A stretch of 12,105 nt of DNA, from positions 1 through 12,105 of the forward strand of contig CAYMBZ010000045.1 of assembly GCA_964388835.1 (NCBI GenBank), given 5' to 3'. Each line of letters starts with the position of its first letter. Positions within the stretch are counted from its first letter, which is position 1. The DNA comes from UBA1738 sp964388835 (GTDB lineage: Bacteria > Bacillota > Clostridia > UBA1381). The notes beneath the pieces were generated by a model that worked only from the letters and a program-made list of their open reading frames with translations, had not been told where the DNA came from and made no database searches. Shown here piece by piece: positions 1 to 7,179 of the stretch. The position numbers and the translations under genes were made by a program.

Positions 1-257
1 GCGTAGTTCTGGAAAACCATCGCGATATCTCTGTCCTTAGGTGCAACATCGTTCATAAGCTTTCCGCCTATGTAAAGCTCACCGTCACTGATTTCTTCCA
101 AACCGGCAATCATACGAAGTGTTGTTGACTTACCGCAACCTGAAGGTCCTACGAGAACTATAAACTCCTTGTCTTCAATATCAAGACAAAAATCACTAAC
201 AGCGGTAACTCCGCCCGAATATCTTTTATAGATATGTTTTAATTGCAAATCTGCCAT
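1..257 (-). CDS. Sugar ABC transporter ATP-binding protein, UgpC/MsmK type (partial)
   Basis: This is the N-terminal 85 residues of an ABC ATPase; the rest lies beyond the left edge. The Walker A loop GPSGCGKST is at residues 37-45, followed by TLRMIAGLE, and the Q-loop region AMVFQNYA starts at residue 79. The wording around these motifs, including the KDRDIAMVFQNYA block, matches the carbohydrate-importer ATPases (UgpC, MsmK, MalK), which hydrolyse ATP on the inner face of the membrane and can serve several permeases. The start ATG at 257 is preceded by GAGGAA about 8 bases upstream. The signature motif, Walker B and the C-terminal regulatory domain are not visible, so the substrate cannot be told. 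The gene lies 135 bases downstream of the EF-G-like gene on the same strand and has a weak promoter of its own. Family assignment is firm; the sugar specificity is an inference from MsmK-like sequence. Confidence 0.9.
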   Translation of the reverse strand, partial: MADLQLKHIYKRYSGGVTAVSDFCLDIEDKEFIVLVGPSGCGKSTTLRMIAGLEEISDGELYIGGKLMNDVAPKDRDIAMVFQNY

Positions 258-305
258 AACTGTAATTCCTCACTTCCAATAGTTATCAATTAAATTTACA
301 TACTA

Positions 306-334
306 ATTTTAACACATAACTTCCGTAAATTGAA
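306..334 (-). promoter_or_regulatory. Possible promoter for the ABC ATPase gene
   Basis: On the minus strand, TTCAAT (329-334) and TAAAAT (306-311) are separated by 17 bases and lie about 50 bases before the ATG at 257. The -10 is good and the -35 is poor. The surrounding 258-392 gap is very AT-rich, so a chance match is possible. Just downstream of the EF-G-like stop, an A/T-only hairpin (ATTTTA and TAAAAT) is followed by a T-run; it might be a weak terminator, but I do not call it. Confidence 0.3.
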
Positions 335-392
335 GTCTCTAATTTAACAAAAATCAAAAAATATTTTAGTTACTATGTATAAAATGCGTTTA

Positions 393-2465
393 CTATTGGA
401 TACGATTGCTTGCTTCAGCTATGACAGCATCCGCTATCTGCTGCGGAGCCGGCTCATATCTCACAAACTCAAACTCAAAGCTTCCTCTTCCTTGGCTCAT
501 TGAGCGCAAATCCGTCGAATACTTAAACATTTCGGATACCGGAACTTCAGCCTCAACAAGATTAAGATTTTCTCTCTCGCTCTCACCCATGCCCATAATG
601 CGGCCACGGCGCTTGTTTATATCGCCGATTACATCACCCATTATGCTTTCGGGAACATACGCTCTTAAATATCCGATAGGCTCCAATATTACGGGGTTCG
701 CCTGCTTTAAGCCCTCGCGATACGCAAGCTGAGCCGCGGTTTTGAATGCCATTTCCGAAGAATCCACAGGATGATACGAGCCGTCAAGCAGTGTCGCTTT
801 CAAATTCACTACCGGGTATCCCGCAAGAACACCGTGCTTGCATGCATCTCTGAGTCCCTTTTCCACCGCCGGAAAATAGTTTTTCGGTACGCTTCCGCCG
901 AACACCTTTTCTTCAAAGGTCATATCCTCGGTAACTCCCGGCTCAAACTCAATCCATACATGACCGTACTGACCGTGACCGCCCGATTGCTTTTTATGTT
1001 TTCCCTCAACCTTTACCTTTGCGCGAATGGTCTCGCGATACGGAACCGTCGGAGCAGACAGCTTAACCTCCACGCCGTATTTTGTTTTCAGCTTGCTTAC
1101 GATAACATCTATATGCTGTTCGCCCTGACCGTTTATAATGGTCTCCTTTGTTTCAGAATCGCTTCCTATCGAGAATGTTAAATCCTCCTCCGTCAACTTT
1201 GAAAGCCCGGAAACTATCTTTTCTTCATCGCCCTTTTTAACCGCCTCAACAGCCATTGCCAGCGTGGGTTGAGGAAATTCGATACCCGTCAAAATAATGT
1301 TCTTGTTTTCCTCACAAAGAGTATCTCCCGTACTTGTGTTTTCAAGTTTTGTTACAATACCGATGTCACCTGCTTCAACCGATTTTGTTTCAATCTGCTT
1401 TTTACCGCACATGAAATAAATTTTGCCTATTCTTTCCTTAACATCCTTGTTCGCATTGTAAAGAACACTGTCAGCGCGTACACTTCCCGAATAAACTCGG
1501 AAGAAAGACATTTTTCCCACATATGGGTCCGCAACAGTTTTGAATACAATCGCCGACGTGGTATCCGACACTTCCTGAACAACCTCAACCGGCTCGCCGG
1601 TTTTTGAATCATGGGCAACCTCGGTAATTTCATTCGGCGCCGGAAGGTATTTTGCCATTCCGTCCATAAGGCTTCGTATGCCGATATTGTTCATACCCGA
1701 GCCGCAGTAAACCGGATAGATACTTCCGTCCTTAACGCCCTTTCTTATCGCCTGCTTAATCTCGTCAAACGTGAATTCCTCGCCGTTGAAATACTTGTTC
1801 ATCAGCGCATCGTCGGTTTCCGCGATGGCCTCCATTATCATATCGCGAAGCGGCGCTATTGTCTCCGCCATTCCGTCCGGAACCGGGATATCCACTCTGT
1901 CCGCCCCCTCATAACGCCGCGCCGTCATATCAACTATGTCAACAAAGCCTTTAAATTCGTCACCCTCTCTTATGGGATAAACAAACGGCGTTATCGCTTT
2001 TCCGAATTTTTCTTTCATTTCCTCAAGTGTTCTTTGATAATTCCCCCTCGGGTCATCAATTTTGTTTACAAAAAATACAATCGGGACACCCTTTTGTCTT
2101 GCAAACCTAAAAGTCTGTTCTGTACCAACGGAAACACCGCTCCTTCCGCTTAAGACAATAAGTGCGGAATCCGCCGCCCTTATTCCCTCTTTTACTTCTC
2201 CGACAAAATCGAAATATCCGGGCGTGTCAATCATATTGAGTTTCGTTTCCTTCCACACAACCGGCGCTATCGACGTGGATATCGACATTTGCCTTTTTGT
2301 TTCTTCTATGTCAAAATCAGAGGCAAGAGTACCCTCCGAATTTTTACCTATTCTGTTTATGGCTCCGCTGTTATACAGCATAGCCTCTATAATTGAACTC
2401 TTACCGCATTTTCCATGTCCCATAACCGCGATATTTCTTATGTTTTCCATTGTATAACTGTTCAT
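393..2465 (-). CDS. EF-G-like translational GTPase, FusA2 (EF-G2) type
   Basis: A 690-residue full-length relative of elongation factor G. Visible in order: P-loop GHGKCGKS (residues 16-23), G3 motif DTPGY (80-84), G4 NKID (134-137), a G5-like CGSG (about 254-257), a domain II beta barrel, domain III, domain IV with GGHGQYGHV (495-503) and SYHPVDSS (563-570), and domain V with GDVIGDINKRRGR. Canonical EF-G has DTPGH, where the His drives GTP hydrolysis on the ribosome; here it is Tyr84. The switch I Thr is Ser61 (QMSIS). Both changes, and the wording GIRAADSALIVLSG after G3, match the FusA2/EF-G2 paralogue group, not the fusA translocase that normally sits in the str operon. A mycobacterial EF-G2 was reported to bind nucleotide without ribosome-stimulated hydrolysis, so this one may not translocate normally. 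The reading frame can be extended to a TTG at 2480, but GGAGGG (2473-2478) lies 7 bases before ATG 2465, so I place the start there. It follows ackA after a terminator. Confidence 0.88.
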   Translation of the reverse strand: MNSYTMENIRNIAVMGHGKCGKSSIIEAMLYNSGAINRIGKNSEGTLASDFDIEETKRQMSISTSIAPVVWKETKLNMIDTPGYFDFVGEVKEGIRAADSALIVLSGRSGVSVGTEQTFRFARQKGVPIVFFVNKIDDPRGNYQRTLEEMKEKFGKAITPFVYPIREGDEFKGFVDIVDMTARRYEGADRVDIPVPDGMAETIAPLRDMIMEAIAETDDALMNKYFNGEEFTFDEIKQAIRKGVKDGSIYPVYCGSGMNNIGIRSLMDGMAKYLPAPNEITEVAHDSKTGEPVEVVQEVSDTTSAIVFKTVADPYVGKMSFFRVYSGSVRADSVLYNANKDVKERIGKIYFMCGKKQIETKSVEAGDIGIVTKLENTSTGDTLCEENKNIILTGIEFPQPTLAMAVEAVKKGDEEKIVSGLSKLTEEDLTFSIGSDSETKETIINGQGEQHIDVIVSKLKTKYGVEVKLSAPTVPYRETIRAKVKVEGKHKKQSGGHGQYGHVWIEFEPGVTEDMTFEEKVFGGSVPKNYFPAVEKGLRDACKHGVLAGYPVVNLKATLLDGSYHPVDSSEMAFKTAAQLAYREGLKQANPVILEPIGYLRAYVPESIMGDVIGDINKRRGRIMGMGESERENLNLVEAEVPVSEMFKYSTDLRSMSQGRGSFEFEFVRYEPAPQQIADAVIAEASNRIQ

Positions 2466-2523
2466 TTCCCATCCCTCCAAAAGATTTACTACTATTTATT
2501 TACCCTTTTTACAGCCTTTTCTA

Positions 2524-2567
2524 ACAAAAAAACGCCGTACAAGTTCAACAAACTTGCACAGCGCTTT
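2524..2567 (-). terminator. Rho-independent terminator of the pta-ackA operon
   Basis: A 17-base-pair stem (with G-U pairs) is formed by 2551-2567 and 2529-2545 around a 5-base loop, TGTTG. On the minus strand it ends in a run of seven T. It begins 12 bases after the ackA stop codon and separates the acetate operon from the EF-G-like gene. Confidence 0.88.
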
Positions 2568-2578
2568 TTGTGTAATAT

Positions 2579-3778
2579 TTATTTTCCGAGTAATCTTTCG
2601 GTATCAAGAGCAATCATAAGCTCTTCATTTGTCGGGATAACCAGCGTTTTAACACCCGCATCCTCTGCCGAAATATCAGTCATCACTCCGCGTACCTTAT
2701 TCTTTTCATCATCCAGCTTAATTCCCATGAATTCAAGACCGGATGTGATTGCCTTTCTGTATCTGCCGTCATTTTCGCCTATTCCGCCGGTGAATACAAC
2801 AGCATCAACACCGCCCATTGCCGCGGCATATGCGCCAATCAGCTTTTTAACACTGTATGAAAACATCTCGGTAGCAAGTTTTGCTCTTGCATTGCCCTCA
2901 TCCGCGGCTTTGGTAAGGTCTCTGAAGTCGCTTGAAACGCCCGAAACACCCAAAACGCCGGAATTTTTGTTCATTACGGTATCAACTTCTTTTGCACTCA
3001 TGCCGCAATTTTCAACAAGATATGTAACAACCGCCGGGTCAATCGAGCCGCAGCGTGTTCCCATAACAACACCGTCAAGAGGGGTAAATCCCATCGATGT
3101 GTCCACGCACTTTCCGTTTTTAACAGCGGAAACGGAGGAGCCGTTGCCCAAATGGCAAGTTATAATTTTCAGCTCATCAGCCGGCTTGTTGAGCATCTTT
3201 GCCGCTTCTGCCGAAACAAACTTGTGACTTGTTCCGTGGAAGCCGTATTTTCTGATTTTATTCTTTTCGTAAAGCTCATAAGGAAGCGCATACATAAATG
3301 CTTCACTCGGCATGGTCTGATGAAAAGCGGTATCGAACACACCCACCTGTTTAACTCCCGGCATAAGCTTTGAGCATGCTTCTATACCGATAATGTTTGC
3401 CGGATTGTGAAGCGGTGCAAGGGGAATACAATCCTTTACCGCGTGCATAACGTCATCATCTATTACGCATGAATCGGCAAAAGTTTCTCCACCGTGCACA
3501 ACTCTGTGTCCCACCGCTCCGATTTCATCCATGGAAGCGATAACTCCACATTCCTTGCTTACCAATGCATCGATAACCATTGCGATTGCATCCGAATGGT
3601 CTTTCATATCTTTTTCAAAAACAGTTTCGGTTCCCGCATCGAGATTTTTATGAGTCAATTTTGAACCGTCGATACCTATTCTTTCGCAAAGACCTTTCGC
3701 CTTAACCGCATGGGTATCCATATCAATCAGCTGGTATTTCAACGAAGAACTGCCGGCATTAATTACTAAAACTTTCAT
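2579..3778 (-). CDS. ackA: Acetate kinase
   Basis: Transfers phosphate from acetyl phosphate to ADP, giving acetate and ATP, in the cytoplasm. The 399-residue length is typical of the family. Signature blocks are present: NAGSSSLKY near residues 7-15, GHRVVHGGE (Arg92), FDTAFHQTMP (Asp149), GFHGTSH (His181), HLGNGSS, DGVVMGTRCG (Arg242), FTGGIGEN and NEELMIA (Glu385). These correspond, shifted by one or less, to the catalytic Asn7, Arg91, Asp148, His180, Arg241 and Glu384 of the Methanosarcina thermophila enzyme, so it should be active. Two start codons are possible: ATG 3784 has AGGA only 2 bases away, while ATG 3778 has it 8 bases away, and the protein then begins MKVLVINAGSS as in relatives. 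I therefore use 3778. It lies 48 bases behind pta on the same strand with no promoter seen between, so the two are very likely one transcript. Confidence 0.97.
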   Translation of the reverse strand: MKVLVINAGSSSLKYQLIDMDTHAVKAKGLCERIGIDGSKLTHKNLDAGTETVFEKDMKDHSDAIAMVIDALVSKECGVIASMDEIGAVGHRVVHGGETFADSCVIDDDVMHAVKDCIPLAPLHNPANIIGIEACSKLMPGVKQVGVFDTAFHQTMPSEAFMYALPYELYEKNKIRKYGFHGTSHKFVSAEAAKMLNKPADELKIITCHLGNGSSVSAVKNGKCVDTSMGFTPLDGVVMGTRCGSIDPAVVTYLVENCGMSAKEVDTVMNKNSGVLGVSGVSSDFRDLTKAADEGNARAKLATEMFSYSVKKLIGAYAAAMGGVDAVVFTGGIGENDGRYRKAITSGLEFMGIKLDDEKNKVRGVMTDISAEDAGVKTLVIPTNEELMIALDTERLLGK

Positions 3779-3826
3779 TTTCATATTCCTTTCATTATTA
3801 AAATTAACCTCTGATTTTGTGTATCG

Positions 3827-4825
3827 TTAATTATTTTGTGCCTGAACGCATGTGATTGCCACAACGCCGACAATATCATCGGCAGAACATCCTCTTGACA
3901 AATCGTTTATCGGCTTCGCTATACCCTGTGTTACCGGGCCGTATGCCTCAGCTTTTGCCAAACGCTGAACAAGCTTATATCCTATGTTTCCGGCATCAAG
4001 ATCCGGGAATACAAGCACATTGGCCTGACCCGCCACGCTTGAATTCGGTGCTTTTGAACGACCGATTTCCGGAACGATTGCGGCATCAAGTTGCATTTCT
4101 CCGTCAAGCTTCACGTTAGGATACTGCTCTTTTGCAATCTTTGTAGCCTCCACAACCTTGTCAACATCGGCATGTTTTGCACTGCCCATTGTTGAGTGTG
4201 AAAGCATTGCAACCTTTGCCTCATTCTCCGTCAAAAGTTCAAAAGACTCAGCGGAACATCCCGCAATTGCTGCGAGCTTTTCCGGTGTAGGATTTTGCTC
4301 AAGACCGCTGTCTGCAAAAATGAATGTGCCGTTAGCACCGTACTCGCAATCCGGCACCACCATAACAAAGAATGCGGAAACCAGTGCAACGCCCGGCTTA
4401 GTTTTGATAATCTGCAGACTCGGTCTTAATGTGTTTGCCGTTGAGTGACATGCGCCCGAAACAACACCGTCCGCATCGCCCGCTTTAACCATCAAGCATG
4501 CATAATACATGTAGTCACCCAACGCCTGTTTTTTCGCCTCTTCGTATGTAAGACCTTTTGCCTTTCTCAGCTCAACAAACATGTTGATGTATTCTTCTGT
4601 TTTTTCGTATGTGTAAGGATTGACAATTGTTGCGCCGGAAATATCCAGCCCTTTTGAATTTTCTTCAATCTCCTCGGGAGTTCCGATAATCACAAGGTTT
4701 GCGATATTTTCCTTAAGGATTTTTTCCGCGGCTTCAAAGGTTCTTCTGTCCATTGACTCAGGCAAAACAACCGTCTTTTTGTCAGCCTTTGCACGTTCTT
4801 TGATTCTCTCTAAAAATTGACTCAT
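3827..4825 (-). CDS. pta: Phosphate acetyltransferase
   Basis: Converts acetyl-CoA plus phosphate to acetyl phosphate plus CoA, feeding AckA. It is the short, single-domain form (332 residues) common in Firmicutes, without the N-terminal regulatory domains of the enterobacterial enzyme. Family blocks seen: VVLPESMDRRTFEAA (about 19-33), DGVVSGACHSTANTLRP (119-135), FADSGLEQNPTPE (170-182), LSHSTMGSAKH (208-218), LDGEMQLDAA (240-249), VFPDLDAGNIGYKL (272-285) and LSRGCSADDIV (309-319). Ser310, Arg311 and Asp317 line up with Ser309, Arg310 and Asp316, implicated in catalysis in the Methanosarcina thermophila enzyme. The ATG at 4825 has AAGGAG about 9 bases upstream. It is the first gene of the pta-ackA unit, with a sigma-A promoter just upstream facing away from galE. 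Confidence 0.97.
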   Translation of the reverse strand: MSQFLERIKERAKADKKTVVLPESMDRRTFEAAEKILKENIANLVIIGTPEEIEENSKGLDISGATIVNPYTYEKTEEYINMFVELRKAKGLTYEEAKKQALGDYMYYACLMVKAGDADGVVSGACHSTANTLRPSLQIIKTKPGVALVSAFFVMVVPDCEYGANGTFIFADSGLEQNPTPEKLAAIAGCSAESFELLTENEAKVAMLSHSTMGSAKHADVDKVVEATKIAKEQYPNVKLDGEMQLDAAIVPEIGRSKAPNSSVAGQANVLVFPDLDAGNIGYKLVQRLAKAEAYGPVTQGIAKPINDLSRGCSADDIVGVVAITCVQAQNN

Positions 4826-4861
4826 TACAGTTTGCTCCTTAAAAATTAATCATTTCTTATA

Positions 4862-4890
4862 ATTATACATCATTTGATAAATTTTTACAA
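4862..4890 (-). promoter_or_regulatory. Sigma-A promoter of pta-ackA
   Basis: On the minus strand TTGTAA (4885-4890) and a perfect TATAAT (4862-4867) are separated by 17 bases, placing transcription start about 30 bases before the pta ATG. It is divergent from, and about 40 bases away from, the galE promoter. No obvious operator was seen. Confidence 0.65.
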
Positions 4891-4931
4891 GGGCAAATAT
4901 ACAACTTTTTCATATTTTTTCAGTTTTATCC

Positions 4932-4960
4932 TTGAATAAATCATGTTAATGTTGTATAAT
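4932..4960 (+). promoter_or_regulatory. Sigma-A promoter of galE
   Basis: TTGAAT (4932-4937) and a perfect TATAAT (4955-4960) with the ideal 17-base spacing, about 33 bases upstream of the galE start. The ribosome site AAGGAGGT near 4978-4985 is close to consensus, suggesting strong expression. Confidence 0.7.
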
Positions 4961-4993
4961 TAACAGGTAGAGAGTACAAGGAGGTATTTATAT

Positions 4994-6007
4994 ATGAAAA
5001 TTTTGGTTACGGGCGGAGCCGGATACATAGGCTCGCACACTTGCGTTGAATTGCTAAACGCGGGCTATGAAATAGTCGTACTTGATAATTTGGACAATTC
5101 TTGCGAAAAATCCCTCGAAGCGGTAAAAAAGCTTACCGGGAAGGATTTTCCGTTCTATAAAGTTGACCTTTTGGATTATGCCGCAACTGAGCAGGTTTTC
5201 AAGGAGCATAAATTCGATTCGGTCATTCATTTTGCTGGATTAAAGGCTGTCGGAGAATCAACAAAAATTCCTATCAGATATTACCACAATAACATTACCG
5301 GAACATTGAAACTTGTGGATATTATGCAGAAATATAATGTGTATAATCTGGTTTTCTCCTCTTCCGCAACAGTTTACGGCATGCCGAAAACCGTTCCGAT
5401 TACCGAGGATTTCCCGACTTCGACAACAAATCCCTACGGTTCGACAAAATTGATGATAGAAAACATATTAAAGGATGTTTATGCTTCCAACAATAACTGG
5501 TCAATCACTCTGCTTCGCTACTTTAACCCGATAGGTGCACATAAGAGCGGAACAATGGGCGAGGACCCGAAAGGAATCCCGAACAACCTTCTTCCTTACG
5601 TTGCTCAGGTTGCTGTCGGCAAGCTGGAATATATTCACGTATTCGGCAATGATTACCCGACTCCGGACGGAACCGGCGTAAGAGATTATATCCACGTTGT
5701 TGACCTTGCCTTGGGACATCTCAAAGCTATCGAGGCTAAGTCAAACGAGCCCGGCGTTCACACCTACAATTTGGGAACCGGCAATGGATATTCCGTTTTG
5801 GATGTTATCCACGCTTTTGAAAAGGCATGCGGAAAAGAGCTACCTTACAAAATCGAAGAAAGACGTCCCGGAGATATCGCACAATGCTATGCCGACCCAA
5901 AAAAAGCAAAGGCAGAGCTCAGTTGGGAGGCTCAGCGCGAAATCGCAGAAATGTGCGAGGATTCCTGGAGATGGCAATCCAACAATCCTAACGGATACGA
6001 TGCCTGA
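4994..6007 (+). CDS. galE: UDP-glucose 4-epimerase
   Basis: Interconverts UDP-glucose and UDP-galactose with tightly bound NAD in the cytoplasm; needed for galactose use (Leloir pathway) and for galactose in surface polysaccharides. The 337 residues match the usual length. Visible features of the extended short-chain dehydrogenase fold: NAD-binding TGGAGYIGSH (6-15), LDNLDNS (30-36), FSSSATVYG with the catalytic Ser near 124 (121-129), the YxxxK pair Tyr148/Lys152 in NPYGSTK, RYFNPIGAH (175-183), GTGVRDYIHV (227-236) and RRPGD (290-294). The ATG at 4994 follows AAGGAGGT by 8 bases. Other galactose genes (galK, galT) are not in the window, so a role in making surface polymers is as likely as galactose catabolism. 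A hairpin follows the gene. Confidence 0.97.
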   Translation: MKILVTGGAGYIGSHTCVELLNAGYEIVVLDNLDNSCEKSLEAVKKLTGKDFPFYKVDLLDYAATEQVFKEHKFDSVIHFAGLKAVGESTKIPIRYYHNNITGTLKLVDIMQKYNVYNLVFSSSATVYGMPKTVPITEDFPTSTTNPYGSTKLMIENILKDVYASNNNWSITLLRYFNPIGAHKSGTMGEDPKGIPNNLLPYVAQVAVGKLEYIHVFGNDYPTPDGTGVRDYIHVVDLALGHLKAIEAKSNEPGVHTYNLGTGNGYSVLDVIHAFEKACGKELPYKIEERRPGDIAQCYADPKKAKAELSWEAQREIAEMCEDSWRWQSNNPNGYDA

Positions 6008-6036
6008 ATCGGCTTAACTCAAAATGCTCGGCTTAT

Positions 6037-6092
6037 AAAAATCACCTCTTGCACATAATAAGTTCCACGCTTTTGTGTTTGCGGTGATTTTT
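6037..6092 (+). terminator. Stem-loop after galE, probable terminator
   Basis: AAAAATCACC (6037-6046) is perfectly complementary to GGTGATTTTT (6083-6092). Inside the 36-base loop a second short pairing, GCACA with TGTGT, continues the stem after an internal bulge. The T-run is part of the stem, so it could stop transcription in either direction; the long loop makes it less typical than other terminators here. It begins 30 bases after the galE stop. Confidence 0.5.
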
Positions 6093-6107
6093 CTGCATAA
6101 TTATGCA
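6073..6107 (+). promoter_or_regulatory. Candidate promoter with overlapping palindromic operator before the SGNH gene
   Basis: TTGTGT (6073-6078) and CATAAT (6096-6101) are 17 bases apart and directed at the SGNH hydrolase gene. The -10 lies inside a perfect 14-base palindrome, TGCATAATTATGCA (6094-6107), a typical position for a repressor site. The transcript leader would be only about 15 bases. The -35 also sits in the 3' side of the galE hairpin, so the promoter call is tentative. Confidence 0.35.
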
Positions 6108-6123
6108 TAAACGAGGTGATAAA

Positions 6124-7179
6124 ATGAAGGATATAACAAAAGCAGACAAAAATTTCATTGTTGCTCCAATAGCGGAAAAGGACGGTATTTACTTTTACGA
6201 TGCTGAAAGCGAACCTTTTTCGATATTCGGAATTTTTCGTGAGGGCGACCGCTTCAGGCGGCTTTCCGACGATGTGGCGCGGCAAACAAACGAGGGTGTT
6301 TATCAGCTCCATACAAATACGGCGGGAGGGCGTGTACGCTTTGCCACAAACAGCAAATGCGTTGCGATAAAAGCAGAAATGGGCGCGGTACCGAAATTTT
6401 CGCATATGCCGCGTACCGGTGTTGCCGGTTTCGACATGTATTCAAAGGTGCGCGGAAAAGAGCGCTACTGCGGAACATTTGTTCCGCCTTTTGAACTGAG
6501 TGATGACGGCGAGTATGAAAGTATTATACATTTCAACAATCGAAACATGCGTGAAATAACCATAAACTTCCCGCTTTACAGTGATGTAAAAAAGCTTTAT
6601 ATCGGTCTTGAAAAAGATGCAAATATATCAAAATCCGCCCCCTATGAAAACGAAAAACCAATAGTATACTACGGCTCCTCAATAACCCAGGGCGGATGCG
6701 CTTCAAGACCAGGAAATTCCTATCAGGCGATAATATCCAGGCATTTTAACCGCGATTACATCAATCTGGGGTTTTCCGGCAGTGCAAGAGCGGAAAAAGC
6801 AATTTATGACCACATAAAAAAGCTCGATATGGAAATTTTCGTTTACGACTACGATCACAACGCACCGTCACCCGAGTATTTGAGCGAAACGCACGAAAAA
6901 ATGTTTCTTGAAATACGAAAGGCACAGCCGAATTTGCCGATAATAATAATGTCCGCACCGTCGCTCGATTGGGATAAAAAAAGAATTGCAATAATCAAAA
7001 AAACTTATGACAATGCTGTTTCGGCGGGTGATAAAAATATTTATTTTTTGGACGGCAAGACCCTTATGAAAAATACCGCAAACGACGGCACCGTAGACAT
7101 GTGCCACCCGAACGACTTCGGTTTCCGTGCGATGTCAAAAGCTGTCATATCGGTAATTTCAGATATTCTTGAAAATTAA
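6124..7179 (+). CDS. SGNH/GDSL-type hydrolase with N-terminal GxDLY domain
   Basis: A probable carbohydrate-active or acyl ester hydrolase of 351 residues. The N-terminal half is a beta domain carrying GFDMY (102-106), which matches the GxDLY motif that names this domain. The C-terminal half is an SGNH fold: block I YYGSSITQGG with nucleophile Ser186, block II NLGFSGSA with the oxyanion Gly216, block III YDYDHN with Asn246, and block V DMCHPNDFGF with Asp325 and His328. The catalytic set is complete, so the enzyme should be active. There is no signal peptide, so it should act in the cytoplasm, perhaps deacylating imported oligosaccharides; the substrate is not known and this is inference. The frame opens at ATG 6103, but GAGGTG (6113-6118) lies just before ATG 6124, which I take as the start. 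It follows galE by 116 bases on the same strand but may have its own promoter. Confidence 0.88.
   Translation: MKDITKADKNFIVAPIAEKDGIYFYDAESEPFSIFGIFREGDRFRRLSDDVARQTNEGVYQLHTNTAGGRVRFATNSKCVAIKAEMGAVPKFSHMPRTGVAGFDMYSKVRGKERYCGTFVPPFELSDDGEYESIIHFNNRNMREITINFPLYSDVKKLYIGLEKDANISKSAPYENEKPIVYYGSSITQGGCASRPGNSYQAIISRHFNRDYINLGFSGSARAEKAIYDHIKKLDMEIFVYDYDHNAPSPEYLSETHEKMFLEIRKAQPNLPIIIMSAPSLDWDKKRIAIIKKTYDNAVSAGDKNIYFLDGKTLMKNTANDGTVDMCHPNDFGFRAMSKAVISVISDILEN

Noticed and set aside
393..2465. Tetracycline-resistance ribosomal protection protein
   Set aside because: Such proteins keep the DTPGH motif and have a distinct domain IV tip; the FusA2-type wording and DTPGY fit EF-G2 instead.
2415..3227. 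A 270-codon plus-strand open frame
   Set aside because: It is antisense to ackA and the start of the EF-G-like gene, both with full family motifs. Its translation is low-complexity Ser/Pro/Thr-rich, as expected from a shadow frame.
6019..6405. A 128-codon minus-strand frame over the galE-SGNH gap
   Set aside because: Mostly antisense to the SGNH gene, with no recognisable domain; the palindrome and hairpin explain the gap better.
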